DNA of 64,000 nucleotides from Maribacter sp. MJ134 (GCF_003970695.1 NZ_CP034570.1:2852001-2916000), one strand, 5' to 3'. Positions 53,197 through 62,492 are shown, counted from the stretch's first letter. The notes: generated from the letters alone by a model not told the origin. A program made the numbers and translations.

Positions 53197-55380
53197 TTAA
53201 TATTTAAAAAATTTAGCACTTTTTTTACTTCCCAAATCCTGAACTTGTATAATGTACAATCCTGTGGCCAAATCTGCCACATTGATTTGAGCATTCTTTG
53301 CAGACCCTGTTTTGAGTTCAATTCCGGAGGAAGATACGATGCTATACATGGCCGTATCGGCTACCTCTGTATTTAACCTGATCTCATTTGCCGCTGGGTT
53401 GGGATAGACTGAAAAATTAACTTCTGCGTCTTTATTGAACGTTTCATTGAAATCTAGTGGACCCACTACCGTCGATTCACCTAAGAACGTAAAACGATAC
53501 TCATCAGTATATTCTGATGCAATGTTTTGAGAACAAAATGTGCGTACCCGTAGGATGTAGTTTTCATTGACTAGTAGATCTTTCAGTACAAAAGAATCGT
53601 TGGTCACGTATTCCGTAATCCATTGGTCCTCATTTTCATTTTTATATTGTACTTCATACAGTGCATCCAAAGTACCGTTCCATGATGTTGTTATCTCATT
53701 CGTCGAGGCCGCATCCAAAGCAAGACCATCCGGGGTGGCAATACTACAATGGTTCATTTTAGCGCCTGAAATTAATAGCGAAAAATCCTGAGCATTATTC
53801 TTTAGTGCGCCCTTATGGGATACGGTAATCGTATACGTACCTTTTGCATTTGGGATATCTATTCTTTCAAAAGGGTCTACAAGGTTATCGCCTTGTTTTG
53901 CACCTGCCTTAGGATCAATTGGATTTAGTTTCCAGGGAAAAAAAGTTTTTCCATCTTGGGTAATCCTTACGTCCAAGTCATTCACCAGTGCAATCCTTTT
54001 ATCGTTTACTACTCCTCTATTGATGTATTCCGATTCTGGGTCGGTCCAAGAAATAGAAGCAGCTAAGGTTTCATTTCCATTTGCCGTTACGGTAAAGGTA
54101 AAGGTGGCACCGTCCTCTAGGTTCTCTTCAGAAATATGAGTCGTATAGTCTTTGTTTATAAGTGCTTCGGCAGCTTTTTTAGCGTTCATAATGCCCCATC
54201 CCATTTTATAATCAGGTCCGGCCTGGGCTACATCATCCGCCGTATGCAAAGCCAATCCTTTTAAGGTCGCCGCTTTTAGATAAGAACCGTACAATTGTTC
54301 GTTATACTGTTGTAACAACAATAACGCCCCTGTAACACCCGGAGTGGCCATTGACGTTCCAGAGGAGGCATTATAGCTTGTATTACTCGTTGCGTACGTA
54401 GACACGATAGAAGATCCATCGCCCGCTAAATCTGGTTTGATCCTTCCATCATCCACAGGGCCAAAGCTACTGTATGGGGATACCTCAGCTTCCTTGAGGT
54501 TTCCTTTTCTATCTACCTTAGTATTTGCACCGGCTATCGTAAGTCCGTTCTTAGCTATGGTAAAACCCAACATCAGATCAAAACCGTCACTACTCGTTCC
54601 AAAGATGGGAGCATCGTTATCTCTCCTGTTCTGAGCATTACCTGCGGCAGTAACCATTAAATAATAGGGAGCGTTATACATTATCCTGTCCCAATCCTGG
54701 GAAACCTTGATATAGGAGCCAAAATACCAGTCCGGCACTCTATCGGTTTTGATACCATAAGAGTGATTAGAAAGTAATAGACCGTTAGCTGCTGCCTCTG
54801 TCACCTCTATTTTATCTCTTGTCCAATCGTGTGAAAGTACATTTGCGGCATGGGCAACCCCTTTGGCTTCTTTCTTTATTCCAGATGAAATAATGCTACC
54901 AGTTACCATAGTAGCGTGTGCATCTATCTCGTTGCTTCCATCGGCTACAGTAGCTCGGATATCATATTCTTGATGCGTTGTAAGCGCAACACCAGAATCC
55001 CAAACCCCTACCTGCATTCCTGCTCCATCCAAATCCAGTTCCAACAAACCGTTTGTATGTAACGTAGACGCTCTTGAAGTCTGACTTGCATCCTCAGCAT
55101 AGGTTTCGTAAAAAATAGGGCTACCATCGGTACCCACTTCTTGTAATTCTATTTTTTTACCATCGGCAAGTACTTCTTTAACTTTCCAGTTGTTTATCTT
55201 GGCAAGCGCCAACGTTTTTTTCCTATTATCTTCAAAATCAAATTCTAGATCTACGTGCATTGCCCCTATCTTGGAGAAATCATATTCCTTATCAATAAGG
55301 GACTTTAATTTTTCGGACTGGCCAAAAGCTAATGGACAAATTAAAATAAAGAGCAAAATGATACTAATCGATGTATACAT
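53197..55380 (-). CDS. secreted subtilisin-family protease with T9SS C-terminal domain
   Basis: A 727-residue S8 serine protease exported by type IX secretion. A signal peptide (TSISIILLFILICPLAFGQ) leads to the catalytic domain with Asp (GVWDSGVAL), His (DAHATMVTGSI) and Ser (SGTSMATPGVTGAL). A beta-rich domain, a fibronectin-III-like module (about 560-640, ITTSWNGTLDALYEVQYK) and a Por-secretion tail (FSVYPNPAANEIRL to ATGLYIIQVQDL, about 660-727) follow. The start at 55380 begins the signal peptide; 55407 is an alternative. A TATATTTG box lies at 55441-55448 on the minus strand. Confidence 0.93.
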   Translation of the reverse strand: MYTSISIILLFILICPLAFGQSEKLKSLIDKEYDFSKIGAMHVDLEFDFEDNRKKTLALAKINNWKVKEVLADGKKIELQEVGTDGSPIFYETYAEDASQTSRASTLHTNGLLELDLDGAGMQVGVWDSGVALTTHQEYDIRATVADGSNEIDAHATMVTGSIISSGIKKEAKGVAHAANVLSHDWTRDKIEVTEAAANGLLLSNHSYGIKTDRVPDWYFGSYIKVSQDWDRIMYNAPYYLMVTAAGNAQNRRDNDAPIFGTSSDGFDLMLGFTIAKNGLTIAGANTKVDRKGNLKEAEVSPYSSFGPVDDGRIKPDLAGDGSSIVSTYATSNTSYNASSGTSMATPGVTGALLLLQQYNEQLYGSYLKAATLKGLALHTADDVAQAGPDYKMGWGIMNAKKAAEALINKDYTTHISEENLEDGATFTFTVTANGNETLAASISWTDPESEYINRGVVNDKRIALVNDLDVRITQDGKTFFPWKLNPIDPKAGAKQGDNLVDPFERIDIPNAKGTYTITVSHKGALKNNAQDFSLLISGAKMNHCSIATPDGLALDAASTNEITTSWNGTLDALYEVQYKNENEDQWITEYVTNDSFVLKDLLVNENYILRVRTFCSQNIASEYTDEYRFTFLGESTVVGPLDFNETFNKDAEVNFSVYPNPAANEIRLNTEVADTAMYSIVSSSGIELKTGSAKNAQINVADLATGLYIIQVQDLGSKKSAKFFKY

Positions 55381-55587
55381 TTTGCTCTCAGGTATTTGGT
55401 AGTTCATAGGTCGTAGGTTATAAATGTAAGATTTGGACTACAAATATATTTTACAACACTAGATAATTAATTCAAAAAATAGATTTATTCGATGAAATAC
55501 ATAGGATGATATCCTTTCCTGTTGTGAAAGTGCTATTTTTTGTTGTTTATAAGATTATTCTTACAATTAGTATTTGCTAAAAAAGCT

Positions 55588-56565
55588 TTACTTATTATAT
55601 TTCAGAATAATGTAAACAGGAAAATGATCGCTATAACCGCCCAAATATTTACTCCCGGCGTAGGTTCTAAATGGGCTCCCTTTATATTTCCCCTTATACT
55701 CCTTTAAGGACGCATCATCATAAATATTGGCCCTATCAAAGCTATGCGAACCCTTTTGGTAGTTAAAAAAATTGTGTGATAAAATAATTTGATCAAAAAG
55801 GCTCCAACTTTTCTTATAATTGGCGCTTCCCCTTATTTTAGGAGCATGTAATTTCTCCATAGGGTTATAGAGCGCACTATTAGCTAGCAATTTTTGTATA
55901 CTGGCTGAATGAGGGTCATCATTAAAATCTCCCATAATGATGTAATTAGGATTACTATGGTTTTCCTCGATTGACGCCATCTTCTTTAAAATTACTTCCG
56001 CGGCAATGATTCTTTTATATTCCGTAGAATCGCTTCCGTCTCTCCTAGAGGGCCAATGGTTTACGAATACATGAATTTCTTCCCCATTCAATTGCCCATG
56101 TACATATAGTATATCTCTTGTGGTATCTCGGGCACCATCCAGATTTTTTATGATCAATGGTAACGGTGCTGTATTCAGGATTTTAAAATACTTCTGATGA
56201 AAAATAAGCGCAGTATCTATACCTCTCTCGTCGGGGGATTCATAGTGGACAATATCGTAAGGAATGCTTGCTAATGAATCCTTTTTAATAAGATCTTGTA
56301 ACACCGACTTGTTCTCCGCTTCAGCCACCCCGATCAATACCGGGGGATGCGTATTGCAGCCTTTTCCTATTTCAAAAATGGTTTTAGCTAGCTTACCCAG
56401 TTTTTGTTGGTATCTTTTGGGTGTCCATTTTTTAAAACCCTCTGGAGTAAAATCTTCGTCTAAAGTATGGTCATTATCCTCGGCATCGAATAAGTTTTCA
56501 AGATTATAAAATGCCAGCGTACAGAGATGTTTACTTTTTCTTTTTTTAAAAAGGGAAAATCGCAT
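55588..56565 (-). CDS. endonuclease/exonuclease/phosphatase family protein
   Basis: A 325-residue EEP-fold hydrolase. The conserved AFYNLENLFDAEDN (N and E metal ligands), IGVAEAENKSVLQDL, HVFVNHWPSRRDGSDST, YIIMGDFNDDPHSASI and the C-terminal GYSDHFPVYI (catalytic His) are all visible. There is no clear signal peptide, so a cytoplasmic or periplasmic phosphodiesterase role remains open. The gap to the protease upstream region shows no gene. Confidence 0.9.
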   Translation of the reverse strand: MRFSLFKKRKSKHLCTLAFYNLENLFDAEDNDHTLDEDFTPEGFKKWTPKRYQQKLGKLAKTIFEIGKGCNTHPPVLIGVAEAENKSVLQDLIKKDSLASIPYDIVHYESPDERGIDTALIFHQKYFKILNTAPLPLIIKNLDGARDTTRDILYVHGQLNGEEIHVFVNHWPSRRDGSDSTEYKRIIAAEVILKKMASIEENHSNPNYIIMGDFNDDPHSASIQKLLANSALYNPMEKLHAPKIRGSANYKKSWSLFDQIILSHNFFNYQKGSHSFDRANIYDDASLKEYKGKYKGSPFRTYAGSKYLGGYSDHFPVYIILKYNK

Positions 56566-56618
56566 AGGGTGTTTAATTGGGTCAATAAAATTACTAAAAT
56601 AGCTTGGTCCCTTTTTCT

Positions 56619-56626
56619 TAATTTTG
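56619..56626 (+). promoter_or_regulatory. -7 box of hflX
   Basis: TAATTTTG is an exact TAnnTTTG element ending 14 nt before the hflX ATG. It supports that start. Confidence 0.5.
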
Positions 56627-56640
56627 CACTTTAAATATAT

Positions 56641-57852
56641 ATGTTAGAAAAGAAAACCAATACCTACGAAAAAACAGTACTCATTGGTATCCTGAACAGG
56701 GAACAGAATGAGGAAAAGGTTACAGAATACTTGGACGAGCTTGAATTTTTGACCTACACTGCTGGCGGAGAAGTTTTAAAACGCTTTATACAACGAATGG
56801 ATGTGCCCAATCCAAAAACACTTATCGGAAGCGGTAAAATGTTAGAGGTGGAAAAATTTGTTGAAGAGAATGAAATAGGCTCTGTTATTTTTGATGACGA
56901 ACTTACACCTGCACAACAGCGAAATATAGAAAAACAGCTTCGCTGCAAGATTATTGACCGTACCAGTCTTATCCTAGATATTTTTGCTCAGCGCGCACAG
57001 ACCAGTTATGCCCGTACGCAAGTAGAGCTAGCCCAATACGAGTATCTGCTGCCCCGGCTAACCGGTTTATGGACACACCTAGAGCGACAAAAAGGTGGTA
57101 TCGGTATGCGTGGTCCCGGGGAAACGGAAATAGAAACGGATAGGCGTATAGTAAGAGATCGTATAACCTTACTTAAAAAGAAACTTCTTAAGATCGATAA
57201 GCAAATGGAAACCCAGCGGGGTAATAGAGGAGCTTTGGTTAGGGTTGCCTTGGTAGGCTACACTAATGTAGGCAAATCTACCTTAATGAACGTTATCAGT
57301 AAAAGTGATGTTTTTGCAGAGAACAAACTCTTTGCCACTTTGGACACGACCGTTCGTAAAGTAGTCATTGGTAATCTTCCTTTTCTATTGAGTGATACGG
57401 TGGGGTTCATTAGAAAGCTTCCGACCCAGTTGGTAGAGAGTTTTAAGAGTACTTTGGATGAGGTACGCGAGGCTGACCTGTTATTACACGTTGTGGATAT
57501 TTCTCATCCCCAATTCGAAGAACACATAGATTCTGTTCATCAAATTTTAGACGAGATAAAAAGTGCCGACAAAAGAACCATAATGGTTTTTAATAAAATT
57601 GACCAACACGAGAATGAAGTAATAGAGGAAGACGATTTAGTCACCGAACGCACTTCCAAACATTTTACCATTGCCGACTGGAAAAGTACATGGATGGAAA
57701 AAGTGGGCGATCGTGCCTTGTTCATATCCGCCCTTAATAAAGAAAACCTTGACGAATTTAGGAAGAGGGTTTATGATGAGGTAAGAGACATTCATGTGAC
57801 GCGTTTTCCTTACAATAATTTCCTTTATCCAGAACATTTAGATGAGTATTAA
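56641..57852 (+). CDS. hflX: ribosome-associated GTPase HflX
   Basis: A 403-residue GTPase. The HflX-specific N-terminal domain has GGEVLKRFIQRMDVPNPKT, IGSGKMLEVEKF and ELTPAQQRNIEKQL, then GGIGMRGPGETEIETDRR. The G domain has VALVGYTNVGKSTLMNVI (G1), LFATLDTTVRKV (G2), LSDTVGFIRKLP (G3) and VFNKIDQ (G4). HflX rescues or splits stalled 70S ribosomes under stress in other bacteria. It is followed by a 273-bp region with an intrinsic terminator. Confidence 0.96.
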   Translation: MLEKKTNTYEKTVLIGILNREQNEEKVTEYLDELEFLTYTAGGEVLKRFIQRMDVPNPKTLIGSGKMLEVEKFVEENEIGSVIFDDELTPAQQRNIEKQLRCKIIDRTSLILDIFAQRAQTSYARTQVELAQYEYLLPRLTGLWTHLERQKGGIGMRGPGETEIETDRRIVRDRITLLKKKLLKIDKQMETQRGNRGALVRVALVGYTNVGKSTLMNVISKSDVFAENKLFATLDTTVRKVVIGNLPFLLSDTVGFIRKLPTQLVESFKSTLDEVREADLLLHVVDISHPQFEEHIDSVHQILDEIKSADKRTIMVFNKIDQHENEVIEEDDLVTERTSKHFTIADWKSTWMEKVGDRALFISALNKENLDEFRKRVYDEVRDIHVTRFPYNNFLYPEHLDEY

Positions 57853-58125
57853 GTGCAAAGTATACATCGTATGATGTAGTTCATCGATCAATTACTTCCA
57901 TTGATATTTTTCACAACATTATAAGATACGTTCACAACATAAATCTTGTGAAACTGTAAACTTGCCATAAATTTACACTGTGTTTAAGTGATAGTGTTGA
58001 CCCCAAATCAAGAATAGAACTTACATAGCTAGAAAGTAAAATCCCAAATTTTACGATAACTACTTAACCTGAAAAGCCCTCCAAAAAGGAGGGCTTTTTT
58101 TATGATGTTTCGTTCTTAGTGCTGC
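57853..58125 (+). ncRNA. candidate small RNA region downstream of hflX
   Basis: A non-coding stretch with several ordered elements. The decamer TTCACAACAT occurs twice (57910-57919 and 57931-57940, a 21-bp period), and an inverted copy TTGTGAA follows at 57946-57952. A hairpin, GTAAAAT-CCCAA-ATTTTAC (58036-58054), comes next. A strong terminator follows at 58072-58098, about 220 nt after the hflX stop. It could be a 3' UTR-derived or independent sRNA. There is no recognised RNA family and no clear promoter. Confidence 0.35.
58072..58098. terminator. intrinsic terminator between hflX and the SUF-side genes
   Basis: An 11-bp G+C-rich stem, AAAAGCCCTCC/GGAGGGCTTTT, with a 5-A loop and T runs on both sides. 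It serves the convergent hflX (+) and DUF3078 (-) transcripts. Confidence 0.9.
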
Positions 58126-59052
58126 CTAGAAGGCATAGTTTAAACCAAATAAAATATAGGTCTGTAAATCGTTTTCAACATCTTCAAAAGATGTAGCCGT
58201 TGCAGGTGTTTGGTTCAAAGCAAAATTCAATGCTTCTTGTTTATTGTTTCTTAGACCGAACTCAAAACCAAGTCCAATGCCGTTCCATAGGGTATATCCA
58301 AAAGAGTTTATCCACGTATAGTTAGATAGGTCTCCGCTCTTATAACTCTGGAACATGGATAAGTTGGTCTTAAAGTTAACCGCTCCAATTTTTCTAGTGT
58401 AATCCGCAACTATCTTGGCTCCTAAAGAAGATTCAAAAACAGCATCGTTGTTGCTAAATACAAAGTTGTAGTTTAAGGGGTGAATGACTACCACTAAATC
58501 CGTTATCGGAGTCCACGTAGCACCAACACCTAAATCCAAGTAGCCAGGATCATTGAAATTATCCAGAATCGTAGTCCTATATTCTCCTAATCCAGAGATG
58601 GCGAATTTTTCGCTGATTTTACGACCGTAAAGTGAAGTAATCGTAAATACGTCCGCTGCTTGTCTAAAACTATCGTCGTCAGCCGGATCATCTTTATCGT
58701 CAAATTTTACCCATCCAAGGTTAATGTTCGCAGAATTTCTCCAGAAAAATTTCTCTTGATTCAGGTTGGCAAAACCATTTACCGTAACACCAATGTTACC
58801 AGAGGAGTTGTTCGGTGACCCTTGCGCATACCAGTTATTAAAGCTGCTTAAGTTAGCACCAATGGTACCAAACGCTCCTTTTTTCCATCCAGGAAGTGCA
58901 TCAATCTGTGCTTGAATAGCATCTACCCTTCCCTGTATGGCAGCAATAGAATCTGTTTTAGGGGCCATTTGGGCCTTTAATTCTTCTTCGGTTTGTGAGA
59001 AACCTAAAGCGCATGCAAACAGTAGCGCCGTTGTTAGTAAAATGTTTTTCAT
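58126..59052 (-). CDS. DUF3078 outer-membrane barrel protein
   Basis: A 308-residue exported beta-barrel-like protein of the DUF3078 family. The signal peptide is NILLTTALLFACALGFSQ, and the family opening PGWKKGAFGTIGANLSSFNN is followed by alternating amphipathic strands. The start at 59052 is used; the frame extends upstream but lacks a signal before it. A -7 box (59079-59086) lies 27 nt upstream. It closes the SUF-linked gene run in flavobacteria; the function is unknown. Confidence 0.87.
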   Translation of the reverse strand: MKNILLTTALLFACALGFSQTEEELKAQMAPKTDSIAAIQGRVDAIQAQIDALPGWKKGAFGTIGANLSSFNNWYAQGSPNNSSGNIGVTVNGFANLNQEKFFWRNSANINLGWVKFDDKDDPADDDSFRQAADVFTITSLYGRKISEKFAISGLGEYRTTILDNFNDPGYLDLGVGATWTPITDLVVVIHPLNYNFVFSNNDAVFESSLGAKIVADYTRKIGAVNFKTNLSMFQSYKSGDLSNYTWINSFGYTLWNGIGLGFEFGLRNNKQEALNFALNQTPATATSFEDVENDLQTYILFGLNYAF

Positions 59053-59078
59053 GATTTCGTGTTTATTTTTTAGAAACG

Positions 59079-59086
59079 CAAATGTA
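59079..59086 (-). promoter_or_regulatory. -7 box of DUF3078 gene
   Basis: On the minus strand this reads TACATTTG, an exact TAnnTTTG match 27 nt before the chosen ATG. Confidence 0.45.
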
Positions 59087-59121
59087 AGAATAGTCACATT
59101 TCAATCTAAAAAAAAGTGGTA

Positions 59122-59628
59122 TTATTTTCTTTTATACAAGGGTACGGAGGAACAGGCTTCACCATACATGACCGACTTTACTACTGGCAATAATTTCGCC
59201 GTTAGGATTAGATATGCATTGGGAGGGACAGGTTTGTTACTACAGCCCTTTATGATTACAGGTTTATCCTTGAAGTCAGAAACAGGTATGTTCTCTATGA
59301 TAGATTGGTATATTGACGTCTCCAAATCTTCAAGGTTTCCTAAAACCGTTCTGACTGCAAAAGGCTGAAGTTTTGTAGTAATCAGCATATAAGCCCATCC
59401 AGGAATTATGGCATCCGTGGAACAGGTTAACGCTACATATGCACCCTTATACTGTTCCCAATTATGCGCCTTGATATGATGCCTAAATTCTTTTTCTTTC
59501 AAGATAAAGCCCTCAAAAAGCCAATCTTTTATATCTAAAACGATACGCTCCCCTTTTGGATAATAATCTTCAAGGTCAAATGTTACGAGCTTGCTTAGGG
59601 AAACCTTATTTATAATTTCATCAGGCAT
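59122..59628 (-). CDS. DUF2480 family protein
   Basis: A 168-residue cytoplasmic protein of the DUF2480 family, seen mainly in Bacteroidota next to SUF genes. The start MPDEIINKVSLSKLVTFDLE and the segments HHIKAHNWEQYKGAYVAL and VIIKGCSNKPVPPNAYLI (with a conserved Cys) are typical. A link to Fe-S or cysteine metabolism is inferred from the neighbourhood only. It lies 36 nt after sufT. Confidence 0.85.
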   Translation of the reverse strand: MPDEIINKVSLSKLVTFDLEDYYPKGERIVLDIKDWLFEGFILKEKEFRHHIKAHNWEQYKGAYVALTCSTDAIIPGWAYMLITTKLQPFAVRTVLGNLEDLETSIYQSIIENIPVSDFKDKPVIIKGCSNKPVPPNAYLILTAKLLPVVKSVMYGEACSSVPLYKRK

Positions 59629-59664
59629 GGTTACAACTAAAAAATTTATACCGATTAAGCTGTA

Positions 59665-59997
59665 TTAGAGCATTCCCAGTTCCAATTTAGCCTCTTCGCT
59701 CATTAAATCTTGGGTCCAAGGTGGATCAAAGGTAATTTCTACCTCCGCATCCTTAATTTCATTTATAGATTTTACCTTTTCTTCTACCTCTACAGGCAAT
59801 GTTTCTGCAACAGGACAATTAGGTGAAGTTAAGGTCATCAAAATCTTAACCTCTGTATCTTCGTTGACCAGAACATCATAAATAAGCCCTAGCTCATAAA
59901 TATCTACGGGAATTTCAGGGTCATAAATCGTTTTCAATACTCTAACGATTTTATCACCTAAGACTGCACTATCTTCTGCTATATTATCTTCGCTCAT
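59665..59997 (-). CDS. sufT: SUF system assembly protein SufT (DUF59/MIP18)
   Basis: A 110-residue DUF59 protein. The motif YDPEIPVDIYELGLIYDVLV is diagnostic, and the conserved Cys lies in TLTSPNCPVAETLP. SufT proteins help mature Fe-S enzymes. It starts 2 nt after the sufE stop, so the two are translationally linked; the DUF2480 gene follows. Confidence 0.92.
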   Translation of the reverse strand: MSEDNIAEDSAVLGDKIVRVLKTIYDPEIPVDIYELGLIYDVLVNEDTEVKILMTLTSPNCPVAETLPVEVEEKVKSINEIKDAEVEITFDPPWTQDLMSEEAKLELGML

Positions 59998-59999
59998 CT

Positions 60000-60422
60000 T
60001 TAGTTTATTTGTGTTTGATATGCCACCGCATATAATTTAATCTGTTTTATCATGCTCACAAGACCATTTGCCCTTGTAGGTGATAAGTGTTCCTTAAGCC
60101 CTATTTCATCAATAAATTCGGTATCGGCGTCAATAATGTCCTTTGGCTTTTGATTGCTGAATGCCCGTATTAAAATAGCAATAATTCCTTTGGTGATTAT
60201 CGCATCGCTGTCGGCAGTAAAAATCAATTTATTCTCCTCTAAGGTAGCATGTACCCAGACTTTACTTTGACAACCTTTGATGATATTATCATCCGTCTTA
60301 AATTCATCTTCAATTAAGGGCAGGGATTTTCCCAACTCTATCATATATTCATAGCGCTGCATCCAATCTTCGAACATCGAAAATTCATCTACTATTTCAT
60401 CTTGTATCTCCTTGATATTCAT
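60000..60422 (-). CDS. sufE: sulfur acceptor protein SufE
   Basis: A 140-residue SufE. It has FEDWMQRYEYMIELGKSLP and the persulfide-carrying cysteine in IKGCQSKVWVHATLEEN (around Cys51), then ADSDAIITKGIIAILIRAFS. It takes persulfide from SufS and stimulates it. It has its own promoter (60461-60491) in addition to read-through from sufS. Confidence 0.95.
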   Translation of the reverse strand: MNIKEIQDEIVDEFSMFEDWMQRYEYMIELGKSLPLIEDEFKTDDNIIKGCQSKVWVHATLEENKLIFTADSDAIITKGIIAILIRAFSNQKPKDIIDADTEFIDEIGLKEHLSPTRANGLVSMIKQIKLYAVAYQTQIN

Positions 60423-60460
60423 AAGCCCAATTTATCTCCCTAAAAGGATATAATTTTTTG

Positions 60461-60491
60461 CAAAAATACAATAACAATCGGTGGTTATCAA
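60461..60491 (-). promoter_or_regulatory. complete Bacteroidota promoter of sufE
   Basis: On the minus strand, a -33 TTG (60489-60491) and a -7 TATTTTTG (60461-60468) are 23 nt apart, start to start. The leader to sufE is about 35 nt. It makes a sub-operon sufE-sufT-DUF2480. Confidence 0.65.
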
Positions 60492-60519
60492 TAGTTTAAG
60501 AAAACCATAACTCCTATGT

Positions 60520-61734
60520 TTAAAGCAACATATTCTTTGCTAGTCTAACACTATTGACCAGAACATCTACCTCTTCTCTGGTATTATAAAAGCTAAAGCT
60601 GGCCCTTACAGTACCCGGAATTCCGTAAAAATCCATAATGGGTTGTGCACAGTGATGTCCTGTTCTCACGGCAACCCCCAGTTTATCCAAAATACTTCCT
60701 ATATCATAGGGATGCAAACCCTCAATATTAAAAGAAATAACAGAGGTCTTATTTTTTGCGGTTCCGTAAATTTTGAGCCCCTCTATTTCTAGCAATGCGG
60801 CAGTGGCATACGCTAACAAATCATTTTCGTAAGCTGCTATGGCATCAAAACCAATCGCGTTCATATAGTCCAAGGCTGCGCCAAAGGCTATACCACCACA
60901 AATATTCGGTGTACCTGCTTCAAATTTATGAGGCAAGTCCGCATAGGTAGTTTTCTCAAAAGTAACTTCTGCAATCATTTCGCCACCTCCTTGGTAAGGT
61001 GGTAGTTTGCTAAGCCATTCTTCTTTGCCATATAACATACCAACTCCTGTGGGTCCACATATTTTATGTGCGGAAACCGTATAGAAATCCACATCCAGTT
61101 TTTGAACGTCTGCCACTAAATGCGGTGCTGCTTGGGCCCCATCTATTAGCACAGCTGCACCCACTGCATGGGCTTTGTTTATTATTTCTACAATAGGGTT
61201 AATAGTTCCTAACGCGTTTGAAATGTGATTACAGAATACCAGCTTTGTTTTTTTGGAAAGTAAATCATCATACACCTCCATTAAAAGCTCTCCATCTTGA
61301 TTCATAGGAATAACTCTTAGTGTTGCCCCTGTACGTTCGCATAGCATTTGCCAGGGTACGATATTAGAGTGGTGTTCCATTGCGGAGACAAGGATTTCAT
61401 CTCCTTTTCCAATCAGGGAAGAAAAACCGTTCGCAACGATGTTAATACTATGGGTAGTGCCAGAGGTAAAGATAATTTCATGCGTTTTAGCCGCATTAAA
61501 ATGTTTTTGAATCTTTATACGTGCTTGCTCGTATTTATCGGTAGCCTCTTGCGATAGTGCATGAACACCCCTATGTATGTTAGCGTTGTAATTCTGGTAG
61601 TAGTCCACTATTGTAGCTATCACCTGTTGTGGGGTCTGTGAGGTAGCCGCATTATCTAAATAAACCAGTGGTTTACCATTGACCTCACGTTCTAAAATGG
61701 GGAAATCTTTTCGAATTTTCGTTACGTTCAACAT
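60520..61734 (-). CDS. sufS: cysteine desulfurase SufS
   Basis: A 404-residue PLP-dependent desulfurase. The start at 61734 (MLNVTKIRKDFP) gives the family N-terminus. The PLP lysine is in VSAHKICGPTGVGMLYG, and the catalytic cysteine in VRTGHHCAQPIMDFYGI, which is the group II (SufS) signature. It supplies sulfur for Fe-S assembly through SufE. A TATCTTTG box on the minus strand (61753-61760) lies 18 nt upstream, after the outer-membrane gene. Confidence 0.96.
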   Translation of the reverse strand: MLNVTKIRKDFPILEREVNGKPLVYLDNAATSQTPQQVIATIVDYYQNYNANIHRGVHALSQEATDKYEQARIKIQKHFNAAKTHEIIFTSGTTHSINIVANGFSSLIGKGDEILVSAMEHHSNIVPWQMLCERTGATLRVIPMNQDGELLMEVYDDLLSKKTKLVFCNHISNALGTINPIVEIINKAHAVGAAVLIDGAQAAPHLVADVQKLDVDFYTVSAHKICGPTGVGMLYGKEEWLSKLPPYQGGGEMIAEVTFEKTTYADLPHKFEAGTPNICGGIAFGAALDYMNAIGFDAIAAYENDLLAYATAALLEIEGLKIYGTAKNKTSVISFNIEGLHPYDIGSILDKLGVAVRTGHHCAQPIMDFYGIPGTVRASFSFYNTREEVDVLVNSVRLAKNMLL

Positions 61735-61752
61735 AGCACTTTTATTGAAATA

Positions 61753-61760
61753 CAAAGATA
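61753..61760 (-). promoter_or_regulatory. -7 box of sufS
   Basis: TATCTTTG on the minus strand is an exact TAnnTTTG, ending 18 nt before the sufS ATG. No ideal -33 element. It indicates that sufS can be transcribed apart from sufD. Confidence 0.5.
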
Positions 61761-61822
61761 CCGACTAGGTTCCATATCTACTTACATCACAGGGCCAAAT
61801 TAAAGTAATATGATTACGTATA

Positions 61823-62488
61823 TCAGCGAAAACTATAATTCGCAGAAAACTGTAGTGCAACATTGTAGTTCTGAGCATTGGGTAATCCGTTCAGCCGATT
61901 TCTAATGCCAATATAAAATCTAGGCGCTAACGAAATGTTATCGTTTATACGCATAGCCACTCCCGCAGCAACACCGTAATCCAACTGAAAATCTCCTGAG
62001 ACGGAGCTTCTTTCATTAGTATTAGTACCATCTTGCTCGTCCAAATTCTTGATTTTGGTTACTTGGTTGAGCAAAAACCCGAATTGTGGCCCAAATTCCA
62101 AGGCATACCTATCGTTCAATGCAAATTTCCCTAATAATGGAATAGTTAAGTAGTTCAACTGCACATTGGTTCTAAAATCATTTTCTTCGCCCGTAGAACC
62201 TCCATTTTGAATAGAAGCTAAATCCGTACTAAATTGAAACCCTTGAGAAGAATATAGGAGTTCTGGCTGCAACTGAAACTTCTCGGAAAAAGCTATTTCC
62301 AAAAAGAGTCCTCCATGACCTGAGAAACGAAATTTTATACCGTCCGTTAAATCCCCAACAACGGAGGAATAATTTAGCCCGCCCTTTAATCCAAAAGTGG
62401 TCTCCTGGGCATTACCATCATAAACCAAAAACGAAAAAAGAGCTATGACAATCATAGCTCTTTTTCTATTATTATCAATTTTGTACAT
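61823..62488 (-). CDS. PorT-like outer membrane beta-barrel protein inside the SUF operon
   Basis: A 221-residue exported protein with a signal peptide (IVIALFSFLVYDGNAQE). The opening FGLKGGLNYSSVVGD and the repeated amphipathic strands, ending in VALQFSANYSFR, match the PorT/OMP_b-brl family. The start at 62488 avoids overlap with sufD; an alternative at 62503 would overlap by 11 bp. It is not a known SUF component, so its place between sufD and sufS is unusual. Confidence 0.82.
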   Translation of the reverse strand: MYKIDNNRKRAMIVIALFSFLVYDGNAQETTFGLKGGLNYSSVVGDLTDGIKFRFSGHGGLFLEIAFSEKFQLQPELLYSSQGFQFSTDLASIQNGGSTGEENDFRTNVQLNYLTIPLLGKFALNDRYALEFGPQFGFLLNQVTKIKNLDEQDGTNTNERSSVSGDFQLDYGVAAGVAMRINDNISLAPRFYIGIRNRLNGLPNAQNYNVALQFSANYSFR

Positions 62489-62492
62489 AAAC

